A DNA stretch of 64,000 bases, taken from assembly GCA_002305165.1 (NCBI GenBank), contig DBQI01000039.1, positions 123,440 to 187,439 on the forward strand, written 5' to 3'. The notes beneath the pieces were generated by a model that saw nothing but the letters and a program-made list of their open reading frames with translations, was not told where the DNA came from and made no database searches. The first letter of the stretch is position 1. Each line of letters begins with the position of its first letter. Shown piece after piece: positions 35,581 to 43,481 of this stretch. This stretch comes from Armatimonadetes bacterium UBA1398. Its GTDB lineage: Bacteria; Armatimonadota; Zipacnadia; UBA1398. Both the position numbers and the translations under genes were made by a program.

Positions 35581-37515
35581 CTACCATCGGAGATGCACCG
35601 CCTCCATCTGTCGGGCGGGCACACTCACCTCGAACACCACATGGTTCTCCCATATCACGGGCGCCACATCCTGCTCCGCGGCGATGGCGCGGGCCGACGT
35701 GGGCAGGCTCTGCTTGCCTGCGCGACGCAGATCCAGGGTAACCAGAAACCGGACCGGCACCGACGCGTCGTTCACGACGGTCACCACGGCCTCATCCTCG
35801 GCCAGGAACCAGTGGCCCTCGGTTGCGGGTGAGGTCTCCAGGCCCTGGTCGTCCATGAAGACGCCGTCCCAGAAGAGGTCGCCCACTTGCGCGTTGATCG
35901 CGCGGTTCCGGCCGAGATCCGTGACTCCCCAGTAGGGCACCCCGCCCATGCGCGCATCGCCGAACAGCGGGTGCTCGGGGAGGGTGTAACGGTACATCTG
36001 GGGGAAGTACTCGGCCCCCGGCAGGTCAGGCCAGAAGCCCCCCTGGGAGAGATCCACGTACTGGCCGGCCCCCTCCCAGGCGCCCTCGATCCAGGCGATG
36101 AACTCGGGGGCGACCACATCGAGCATCGCTTCGAGCCGGCTCAGGAACGCCGCGTGCCCCTCCGCCCATGCCGTCGCGGGGGTGCGATGCCCGTGAGACG
36201 GGTCGAAGCAGAGCACGGACCAAGCCGCCCCGATCTGATCGAGCTGGGCGCCATCAGCGCCGTATCTCTCCGCTACGCGCCGCACCTCGGAGATCAGGTG
36301 GTCCTGGTACCCGCGACAGCCGGGGCACATGACGTGAAAGGTCTCGCCGCCCACCCGCTCCTCGCGCGGATGCCCCGTCTGCGTCAGGGCCCGCCACTCG
36401 GGATGGGCGTGGTAGCTCTCGCTGTTCACGTTCGCCAAGCGAGCGTTGACGTAGAGCACAGCGAGCATGTCCATGTCGTGAAGCGCGCCGATGTACTCGA
36501 CCAGCCCTGCCTCGCCGCCCATGGCCTCAGCGGGCCAGTAGTCGGGATACGTGGTGTCATGGCCCTGGCCGAACCAGCCCACGAGGTGGACGCCCTCCAA
36601 CCCACTGGAGTGGTACCCTCGCGCTTGCTCCACGGCGGCCGCGTAGGTGTGCACCTCCTGGTCCTTCGTCACGTCCTTGAGATACGGATCGTCGATCGGG
36701 CGCGCCTTGATGACTGTCCCGGGCATCGAGGGCATGGCGCGAACGAGCGGCGACACCCTCGGCTCCCGGGCCCAGGAACGGTACCAATCTCGGTAGAACT
36801 CCGCGGCACGGTGCCAGTCATCGACGGGCTGGAACACGATGTCCGGGGAGTCCCACCGCCCGCCGGGAGGGATGAAGGGGTGCTGCAGCACCGTCATCTC
36901 CCGCTTGGGCCCCGCGAAGACCAGGTGCTTGTAGGCCATCTCCGTGTCCTGGACGTGCAGAGCGATCCCGCGACCCGACCCGGCGTAGACCATGTACTGC
37001 ATAGAGGCGGGGACCGGGTACTCGAGGATCACCGGTTGAGAGCCGTAGTGCAGCCACGGATTGGCCAGTCGGTGGCCGGGTCGGTTGGGGATGAGCAGAG
37101 CGCCGCCGGGGAGGTCGGCTACGTCACTGAGTCCAGGGCCGCGATGGCCCACGATAACCCCTGGCGCGCGGTTCCACACCCGCACCTTGGCGACGATGGC
37201 GTCATCCTCTGTGGGCTCGAAGAGCGCCTCCATCTGTATAGGTAGGCCGCCGAAACTGGGCGCCACAGCCCGTAGGCGGTCGCCGGCGCGCGTGACAGAG
37301 ACCTGGTCGGGCGCCAGTTCACGCCAGGAGGTTGCCGACCAGATGCTGGGGTCCTCGGAGTACAGCACGGCGAGGGTGCCTGCCAGGTCGATGCGACCCA
37401 ACGCCTCCCCGCCAGCCACGACCTCGAGCACCGGGCCGTCGCCTCTCAGCACCGTGTCTGACTGCCCAGCGACGCTGGGCAGTGTCAGTAGCAGTAGAAC
37501 GCCACCCGACCACAT
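35581..37515 (-). CDS. Secreted DUF6259-type glycosidase-like protein
   Basis: A 644-aa secreted protein. MWSGGVLLLLTLPSVAGQ is a signal peptide. Beta-rich N-terminal third, then a barrel-like part with VHLVGWFGQGHDTTYPDYWP, AVLYVNARLANVNS, MCPGCRGYQ and DGAQLDQIG (about 425-433). This pattern fits the DUF6259 family of uncharacterised glycoside-hydrolase-like proteins; an Asp in the QLDQIG motif may be catalytic. ATG 37515 follows GAAGGGTGAG; a GTG at 37527 is possible. It is clustered with other glycosidases on both sides. Confidence 0.7.
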   Translation of the reverse strand: MWSGGVLLLLTLPSVAGQSDTVLRGDGPVLEVVAGGEALGRIDLAGTLAVLYSEDPSIWSATSWRELAPDQVSVTRAGDRLRAVAPSFGGLPIQMEALFEPTEDDAIVAKVRVWNRAPGVIVGHRGPGLSDVADLPGGALLIPNRPGHRLANPWLHYGSQPVILEYPVPASMQYMVYAGSGRGIALHVQDTEMAYKHLVFAGPKREMTVLQHPFIPPGGRWDSPDIVFQPVDDWHRAAEFYRDWYRSWAREPRVSPLVRAMPSMPGTVIKARPIDDPYLKDVTKDQEVHTYAAAVEQARGYHSSGLEGVHLVGWFGQGHDTTYPDYWPAEAMGGEAGLVEYIGALHDMDMLAVLYVNARLANVNSESYHAHPEWRALTQTGHPREERVGGETFHVMCPGCRGYQDHLISEVRRVAERYGADGAQLDQIGAAWSVLCFDPSHGHRTPATAWAEGHAAFLSRLEAMLDVVAPEFIAWIEGAWEGAGQYVDLSQGGFWPDLPGAEYFPQMYRYTLPEHPLFGDARMGGVPYWGVTDLGRNRAINAQVGDLFWDGVFMDDQGLETSPATEGHWFLAEDEAVVTVVNDASVPVRFLVTLDLRRAGKQSLPTSARAIAAEQDVAPVIWENHVVFEVSVPARQMEAVHLRW

Positions 37516-37539
37516 GGATGATCTCACCCTTCGGATCCC

Positions 37540-38781
37540 TTACGGCACGATGGGTATCGCCTCGGAGAAGGGCCGCTTGCCCCGCAACATAGCGATCCCC
37601 TCGCGGACCAACCGCAGGTACCAGTCACTCGGCAGCCCATCGTAGCCAACGAAGTGGGCGTTCTCCGGCGGCTCACTCGTGACCTTGAACAATGCGGTCC
37701 CCTCGTCGACCTCGTCGAACATGGAGAGGTGCACCGTGTCGCATCCGAGCCGATGGAGCTCGAGGAACTGCTCCCAGAGGAACTCGCCGCCTCTTCGCTC
37801 GATGAGCGAGCTTCCCGGAGGCTGCCGGGTCAGGTTATCCCAGCTGAAGCCCGGATAGACGGTCGGGATCCAGAGGATGCCGTGCGCCGCGCACTCCTCC
37901 TGGTCGCCCGGCCACATCTGGGTAGACGCGCTCTTGACGTTCGCCTCGTCGAGACTGTAGTTGCCGATGTTCCATGGCGCGTAGGCATTCAGTCGGCGGA
38001 TCATCGCCTGCCACTCCGTATCGTCATGCCGCCGCCAGTCCCAGTCGCCTCCCCCCACGAGGTACGCCTGGTAAGGCCCCCGGCTCGTGAAGAAGTCGAT
38101 CAGTCGGCTGCCGAGGGCGGGCTCCATGTGGTTGGTCATGTTCTCGCGGTAGAAGCCCCAGATCTGCACGACAGGGAGGCCGCCCTCGTGCAGGTACCGA
38201 TCATCGGCGGCGGCGCCCTCATCGACAAGTTGGCGCCAGGCCCGCGTCACGACGTCGTATGTGAGCCCCGCGTCCATGCCCGCGATGTCGAAGCAGACGG
38301 CCCACACGCGGCCCGTAGCAGCCGCGGCGGCCCGCACGTGCTCACGCACTCGGCGCTGCGACGGGTGCCGGTCTTCCAGGGGCCCGCCCGGCAGATCCAC
38401 GGCGAACTGCTGCAGCCAGGCGCCGTCGATGCCGTAGTCGCGCATCCACTCGAAGTGCTTTGTGACGACGCCAGGATGGTCGGAACTGAACAGGTACGCC
38501 TGCCTCCCGTCGGGATGGACGAACCCGGGGGCCGGACACAGAGCGTCCGCCGGGTACTCCGAGGTCTCGGGCCACATCTCGAAGGTGAGGGTGTCGGGGA
38601 CGATCCGGTTGGGGTCCCCGCTCCAGTGGATCCAGCCCATCTCCGCGGCATCCCCTGGGCAGCGGAACCAACCCTGGTAACCGCACATCACTCTGCCGCG
38701 GAGCGTCGTCGCGTCTATCACGTCATCCGCGGCTCCGGCCGATAGGCACAGAGCCAGAGCGCACACGCAGAGCATCGACAC
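37540..38781 (-). CDS. Secreted GH71/GH99-like protein
   Basis: A 413-aa exported protein. Signal peptide MLCVCALALCLSAGA; next come VMCGYQGWFRCPGD, WIHWSG, KHFEWMRDYGIDGAWLQQFA and NAYAPWNIGNYS, which match glycoside hydrolase family 71/99-like proteins (endo-acting on mannan- or glucan-type chains). The exact substrate is unknown. Catalytic acids could lie in the DEVDEGTALFK region. GTG 38781 sits 7 nt after GGGTGA; ATG 38775 is an alternative. Confidence 0.75.
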   Translation of the reverse strand: MSMLCVCALALCLSAGAADDVIDATTLRGRVMCGYQGWFRCPGDAAEMGWIHWSGDPNRIVPDTLTFEMWPETSEYPADALCPAPGFVHPDGRQAYLFSSDHPGVVTKHFEWMRDYGIDGAWLQQFAVDLPGGPLEDRHPSQRRVREHVRAAAAATGRVWAVCFDIAGMDAGLTYDVVTRAWRQLVDEGAAADDRYLHEGGLPVVQIWGFYRENMTNHMEPALGSRLIDFFTSRGPYQAYLVGGGDWDWRRHDDTEWQAMIRRLNAYAPWNIGNYSLDEANVKSASTQMWPGDQEECAAHGILWIPTVYPGFSWDNLTRQPPGSSLIERRGGEFLWEQFLELHRLGCDTVHLSMFDEVDEGTALFKVTSEPPENAHFVGYDGLPSDWYLRLVREGIAMLRGKRPFSEAIPIVP

Positions 38782-38825
38782 GCGTCGTTCACCCTTCCCT
38801 ACACTCGTGGTTCCGGGCGCCGCGC

Positions 38826-40412
38826 TCAGGCCGTGCGGCTGTAGCGCCGTAGGATGCCCTCAAGGTTCCCGCCCAGGACCTTCATGCGGTCCTCCACGGG
38901 CAGCCGAGCGAACAGGATGGGGCCCAGTCCCCAGGCGATGGGCAGGTCCAGCAGATCGGAGCCGAAGAGCAGCCGGTCCGCGCCGATCTCCGCGACCACT
39001 CGCTCACACTCGCCCGGCGGTATCAAGGGACACGAGCAGACATAGAGGTTCGGCGCCGAGCGCATCACCTCGGCATACGCCGTGCTCATGTGGCCCGTGA
39101 AGAAGCAAGCCTGGTCGTACTCGCGGGTGAGCCGCTCGACTTGGCCGACCGAGCCCCAGTCATGGTTCAGGATGATCTGCCTGTGCTCATGCACCCATTC
39201 GCACGCCACGTCGATCAGCGGACCCTCGTTGGGGTAACCCTGGTAGTGGGCGATGAGCTTGATGCCGCGGAAGCCCAGGTCCACACAGCGCCCCAACTCC
39301 GCGAGCATCTCCTCGCGGCCGCGATGTGGATTCAGCAGACACAAGCCCACGAACCGGTCGGGGTAGCGCCGTAGCGCATCGGCAACGAGGTCATTGCCGT
39401 AGCGCTCATCGCTGACGACCCCGGCCATGCTGAAGACTACACAGCGCTCCACTCCGAAGCGATCCATCTCGCGGACGGTGCTGTCGAGGTCGCCATCGGG
39501 CACGTGATAGTGGCTCATGTGCCCCCCGAGATGCCCGTGGCAATCATGAACACGGAAGCCATCGGGCGCCTCGCCCGTCTGACCAAGGCGCACCAACTCG
39601 TCAGCCGGGGCGGGCGGAGCTTCCGTGGGCGCCGCGGGCACAGACCAGGACAGCAGCTCCCGCAAGTTGCCCCCAGCGATGCGCTGCTTGTCGTCCGGCT
39701 CGATCTCAGAACACGTGAGCATCGCCAGCGTCTGGCCGTAGCCATAGTGGGGCCAGTTGGAGCCGAAGATGAGTCGCTCGGCTCCGAAGCGGCTCGTGAT
39801 GTACTCGATGCCACGACTCAGCCAGTAGCCGCTCAGCTCGATCCGCAGGTTCTCGCATTCCTCGAGGGCGCGGTAGATGATGCGCTGGCTCCGCCTCATG
39901 CGGGTCTCGGTGACCACGACAGGTAGAGTAGGCCAGCGGCGGCAGAGAGTGACGACGTCGTCCCACGGGGTCATGTCCCAGCCGTGCTCATCGTAGTCGT
40001 TGGCCCGGATGAACACCGGGGCGCCTCGCTCGGCGAGGGGCGCCAGAAGGTCATCGATGGACCAGTCCGCCAAGCTCATCTTGTAGACGCCCGTGAACAG
40101 AAACAGCGCGCCGACGCCCGAGCGCTCCATCCTCTGCACCAGTTCGCTCGGATCGGGCTGCTCATCGGTGCCGGAGGGTAGCGCCGTCCACGCGGGGTGG
40201 AGTCGCGGCTGGTTCGCGATCGCCTCGATGATCCTCGGGTTGCCCTCGGCCGGGTGGCTCTCAGCGCTCAGGCAGTCCAGCACCAGCGCCTCTCGCACGC
40301 CGAAGTGGTCCATGTCTCTGAGTAGATCCCCGACCGTGTGAGGACCGCCCGGTCCCAGCAAACGGTGTCTCCCCACGGTCGTGAGCGCGTCGAACACGTC
40401 GAGCTGCGCCAT
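38826..40412 (-). CDS. Tandem amidohydrolase-2 protein, N-terminal half lacking HxH
   Basis: A 528-aa protein made of two amidohydrolase_2 (TIM-barrel) copies. The C-terminal half (about 275-528) starts with HDCHGHLGG, has KLIAHYQG, LNHDWGS, TGHMS and LLFGSDLLD: the usual metal ligands. The N-terminal half ends with the same LIFGSNWPHYG and GGNLRELL pattern but begins FDALTTVGR with no HxH, so its active site is probably dead. No signal peptide is visible. ATG 40412 follows GAGG; GTG 40418 is possible. It lies between the aminotransferase and the GH71/99-like gene. Confidence 0.8.
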   Translation of the reverse strand: MAQLDVFDALTTVGRHRLLGPGGPHTVGDLLRDMDHFGVREALVLDCLSAESHPAEGNPRIIEAIANQPRLHPAWTALPSGTDEQPDPSELVQRMERSGVGALFLFTGVYKMSLADWSIDDLLAPLAERGAPVFIRANDYDEHGWDMTPWDDVVTLCRRWPTLPVVVTETRMRRSQRIIYRALEECENLRIELSGYWLSRGIEYITSRFGAERLIFGSNWPHYGYGQTLAMLTCSEIEPDDKQRIAGGNLRELLSWSVPAAPTEAPPAPADELVRLGQTGEAPDGFRVHDCHGHLGGHMSHYHVPDGDLDSTVREMDRFGVERCVVFSMAGVVSDERYGNDLVADALRRYPDRFVGLCLLNPHRGREEMLAELGRCVDLGFRGIKLIAHYQGYPNEGPLIDVACEWVHEHRQIILNHDWGSVGQVERLTREYDQACFFTGHMSTAYAEVMRSAPNLYVCSCPLIPPGECERVVAEIGADRLLFGSDLLDLPIAWGLGPILFARLPVEDRMKVLGGNLEGILRRYSRTA

Positions 40413-40435
40413 CAGCACGCCTCTTTCCGCGGCAC

Positions 40436-41821
40436 TTAGAGCCAGGGAGTCGCCTCAGGATCCTCGTCGCAGTAGGCGGAGAGCACCTTGTTGATGCCCT
40501 GAGCGACGTGGTCGCAGTCGGCCGGCGTGAACCACTGGTTCAGGCCGACGTTCACGCAGCGGTCGTAGAGGTCGTCGGCGACGGGGCAGTCGCCTCTGGC
40601 GTAGGAGGCCGACCCGCCGCGCTCCAGGTAGATGGGGCATCGGTAGGGGCACCCCTCCTCCGTCGCTCCGTACGTGCCCGTGATGGGGAGCATCGAGTGG
40701 TAGATGTGCCAGTCCGGGCCCGCGTTGGCGCCGCGTATCCCTGCTCCGATGCCCTCCGCGTTCAAGGCCTCCACGATCCGCTCACCCAGTTCGATGGTCT
40801 CGGGGTAGAAGCGCAGGCAGTACCCGATGGCGCCGGCGGGGTCATTCAGCTTCTGGGGCACGATCTGGTGGTACCGCCCGAGCTGTGAGAGGATCCGCGT
40901 GTAGACGGCTCGGAAGCGGCCCACGGTCTCGGGCATCTTGGCGAGCTGCACCGCATCCACCGCCGCCTCCATCTCTGACATGCGGTAGTTGGTGCCGCAG
41001 AATAGCTCCCCGTCATAGCGAGGCGGCGCGAACCGGTCAGGGCGCCACAGCCCTCCACACTCCGCTACGCCCTGGGCGCGCTCGTAGAGGCGCTCATCAT
41101 TGGTGATGAGGAGACCGCCCTCGCCCCCGCCGACGATCTTGTAGGCCGAGATGCTGAAGCAGCCGATGTCACCGAAGGTCCCGATCAGCCGACCGTTCTG
41201 CTGCCCTCCACAAGACTGGGCGCAGTCCTCGACGACCTTCAAGCCGTGGCGCCGCGCCACCGCCATAATCGCCTCCATGTCGCAGACACCCCCCATCACA
41301 TGGGTGGGTGCGAGTGCCACCGTTCGCTCGGTGATCAGTGCCTCGATCTTGGCCGCGTCCATGTGGAGCGAGTCATCGACATCGCAGAACACGGGAACGC
41401 CGCGAGCGAACACGACGGCCGCTGCCGTGGCGAAGAAGCCGATGGCGGGGCAGATCACCTCAGTTCCCGGCCCCACTCCTACGGCGGTGAAAGCCGAGTT
41501 CAGCGCGGCGGTGCCGGAGCTGAGCCCGATGGCGTACTGAGTGCCGAAGGTCTCGCGAGCCACGCGCTCAAACGCCTGGACCTTGGTCTCTGCCAGGTCG
41601 GAGTAGTAGTTGGCCAGGAACGGCCCGGTGCCCCAGTCCTCCTCCTCCACGATTGCCCGGATACGCTCCAGGGCGGACGCAGACAGCCCGAAACGCTCCG
41701 CCACGGCGAGGAACTCCTCAACACCGATCTTCGGCTCCCCCCTGCCCTCTATGCTGGCGACGGCCTTCAGCCCGCCCTGGAGAGCCAATCTCTGAACCGC
41801 GCGTTCGTCCGTGGATGCCAT
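40436..41821 (-). CDS. DegT/DnrJ/EryC1-family PLP aminotransferase
   Basis: A 461-aa fold-type I aminotransferase of sugar-modifying type. IGLSSGTAALNSAF binds the phosphate, VVEDCAQSCGG is the Asp region, and SISAYKIVGGGEGG holds the PLP lysine (about 228). The C-terminal HSMLPI and GLNQWFTPADCD complete it. Relatives transfer amino groups to keto-sugars; here, beside glycosidases and enolase-type dehydratase, a sugar substrate is plausible but inferred. ATG 41821 follows GGGAGAGGTG. It is the first intact gene of the carbohydrate cluster. Confidence 0.87.
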   Translation of the reverse strand: MASTDERAVQRLALQGGLKAVASIEGRGEPKIGVEEFLAVAERFGLSASALERIRAIVEEEDWGTGPFLANYYSDLAETKVQAFERVARETFGTQYAIGLSSGTAALNSAFTAVGVGPGTEVICPAIGFFATAAAVVFARGVPVFCDVDDSLHMDAAKIEALITERTVALAPTHVMGGVCDMEAIMAVARRHGLKVVEDCAQSCGGQQNGRLIGTFGDIGCFSISAYKIVGGGEGGLLITNDERLYERAQGVAECGGLWRPDRFAPPRYDGELFCGTNYRMSEMEAAVDAVQLAKMPETVGRFRAVYTRILSQLGRYHQIVPQKLNDPAGAIGYCLRFYPETIELGERIVEALNAEGIGAGIRGANAGPDWHIYHSMLPITGTYGATEEGCPYRCPIYLERGGSASYARGDCPVADDLYDRCVNVGLNQWFTPADCDHVAQGINKVLSAYCDEDPEATPWL

Positions 41822-41908
41822 CGTGTACGCACCTCTCCCCTGGGTTGAGCAGTATCGACGGCCTGTTCGGCAGCCGAAGCGGCCTCCCTTCTCGACTCGC
41901 GAGGGCCC

Positions 41909-42269
41909 CTAGCCCGCGATCCGGAACACATACTCACCTGAGCCGACATCGAGGGTCACTCCATCGGGCGCCGATGACACCGTCCAGAGGCCTCCCATGT
42001 CGCTCAAGGGGCGGCCCTCGGCGGTCACGTCGGCGACGCTGGTTGTCGGTAGGACGATCCTGGCCGTCGTATTCGGCGGCACAGCGAACTCCAGGTGGAG
42101 CTGGCCGAGGTCACGTCTCCCGTCGGATGTGGCATTGAGAATCCAGCTCAGCCGGGGGGCGGCGACATCGATGCCCAGAGGGTCGGTCAGGTACTCGCAG
42201 GTCAGAGATCGCCGGGCTCGCGACGAGTAGCGTGACCAAGGGGAGCGAGAGGCTGGCAAGCGCGGTCAT
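41909..42269 (-). pseudogene. Internally deleted GH78 alpha-L-rhamnosidase remnant
   Basis: ATG 42269 has a GGAGGG site and begins a signal peptide (MTALASLSLPLVTLLVAS). The frame then shifts near 42195-42205 into CEYLTDPLGIDVAAPRLSW, the hallmark N-terminus of GH78 rhamnosidases. Within about 15 residues the text jumps to LHLEFAVPPNTTARIVLP and DVGSGEYVFRI, the hallmark C-terminal domain. Intact enzymes have about 900-1000 residues, so some 2.4 kb, including the whole catalytic barrel, is missing. The shift can be explained by loss of five bases between overlapping CTGCG repeats. Junction is at about 42103-42140. No function is expected. Confidence 0.75.
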
Positions 42270-42290
42270 GGGGGGCCCTCCAAAGCGCAG

Positions 42291-42318
42291 CGGGGCCCCG
42301 AATCCAATCGGGGCCCCG
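42291..42318 (-). terminator. Hairpin after the Gly/Pro-rich lipoprotein gene
   Basis: A perfect 11-bp stem (42291-42301 with 42308-42318) with a 6-nt loop, ATCCAA. It lies 30 nt downstream of the minus-strand lipoprotein stop and just upstream of the rhamnosidase remnant. It has no T-run; probably a transcription end for the transporter cluster. Confidence 0.55.
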
Positions 42319-42347
42319 CGAGAGACTGTATGAGCCCTGCGTCTCGG

Positions 42348-43376
42348 CTAGCCGGAGCGGCCGCCGCCTGCCGCGCCTCTGCCGCCACCCCTGGGACCCG
42401 GCCCTCCAGGCCCGCTGCCGCCACCGGGCGCCTTGCCCATCATGCCTCGCCCCATGCCGCTACCGCCCCCGGGCCCACCACCGCGCAGCATGCCGCCCGG
42501 GCGCCCCATACGCGGCCCCATGGCCTCGGCGATCGCCTTCGGCGTCTTCGTCACATTCACGAGGGAGATCTGGACGATGCCTTCATCCTCAACCGGACTG
42601 AGGACAGCCATCGCGCCTTCCTTCTCCGTGGACATGAACATGATGCCCGGCCCCATAGGCATGTGCTTCTCCCCACCCGCCTCCTGGAAGGCGGAGGATA
42701 CCTCCTCGAAGGTACCCTTCATGGTGAAGGTCATGGTGCGGATCGCGGCCTGCCGCTCATCCTCGGGGACTGGCTTGGGCTCCGGCGCTTCCTCGCCCGC
42801 CATCTCCGCCTGGCTCTTCAGGAAGTCCTGAATCACGCTCTCAGGGACCACGGCCGCGAAGTCGTAGGCGGAGTACTCCTCGGCACTCTTCGGCAGGGTG
42901 AAACCGAAGTCCGCTGGAGTCGCGTCGGAAGCCGTGTAATCGATCACGACATCCGTCCCGCCCATCTCCGTAGTGACGGTGCCGCTCTCCTCATCGCCCT
43001 CGAAGGCCATCTCGTCGGGACGTCCCAGGCCAGGAAGCGGGGGGAGCCCCGCAGGGCCGAAGATGGCCTTCTCATCGTCGCTGATGTCCCGCGGCTCGAA
43101 ACCTGGGCCTGGCCCACCAGGGCCACCAGGTCCACCGGGCCCGCTACCAGGTCCACCAGAGCCGCCTGGGCCGCCGCCGGGAGCGCGCATGGGCACCCCG
43201 CCGGGAGGCGCCATCGGCTCCTCCGGGTTGGCGTCCGGAACCGGTACGGACGGCGCCGGAGCCGTGGCTACGGTTGCCTCACCCGAGCCCTCATCCTGCC
43301 CTCCGCAGCCGGCAAGAGCCATGGCCACGGCGAGAACGGCGAGCGGAACGATCCATCGTGCCGTCAATGGGTTCAT
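42348..43376 (-). CDS. Gly/Pro/Met-rich lipoprotein, function unknown
   Basis: A 342-aa exported lipoprotein with lipobox LAGC (Cys24). Residues about 60-92 and 300-342 are low-complexity Gly/Pro (PGGPGGPG-type and GMGRGMMGKAPGGG-type) tracts. Between them is a folded part with no family I know, including the helical region QDFLKSQAEMAGEEAPEPKP. ATG 43376 gives the signal. It lies downstream of the OPT-like permease and upstream of a terminator, so it could be an accessory part of that transport cluster. Confidence 0.72.
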   Translation of the reverse strand: MNPLTARWIVPLAVLAVAMALAGCGGQDEGSGEATVATAPAPSVPVPDANPEEPMAPPGGVPMRAPGGGPGGSGGPGSGPGGPGGPGGPGPGFEPRDISDDEKAIFGPAGLPPLPGLGRPDEMAFEGDEESGTVTTEMGGTDVVIDYTASDATPADFGFTLPKSAEEYSAYDFAAVVPESVIQDFLKSQAEMAGEEAPEPKPVPEDERQAAIRTMTFTMKGTFEEVSSAFQEAGGEKHMPMGPGIMFMSTEKEGAMAVLSPVEDEGIVQISLVNVTKTPKAIAEAMGPRMGRPGGMLRGGGPGGGSGMGRGMMGKAPGGGSGPGGPGPRGGGRGAAGGGRSG

Positions 43377-43481
43377 CCGGAAGTACCCATCCCTTCGTAT
43401 GCATACGACCTGTCACACCAATGGACGCACATCGCTCTGGACGGTTCGGACAGTTGCTCAGAGCTCCTGGCGCGGCCACGC

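Noticed and set aside
41909..42259. A genuine small 116-aa secreted protein
   Set aside because: Both ends match widely separated parts of GH78 rhamnosidases and a signal peptide lies in another frame just upstream; a deletion remnant explains it better.
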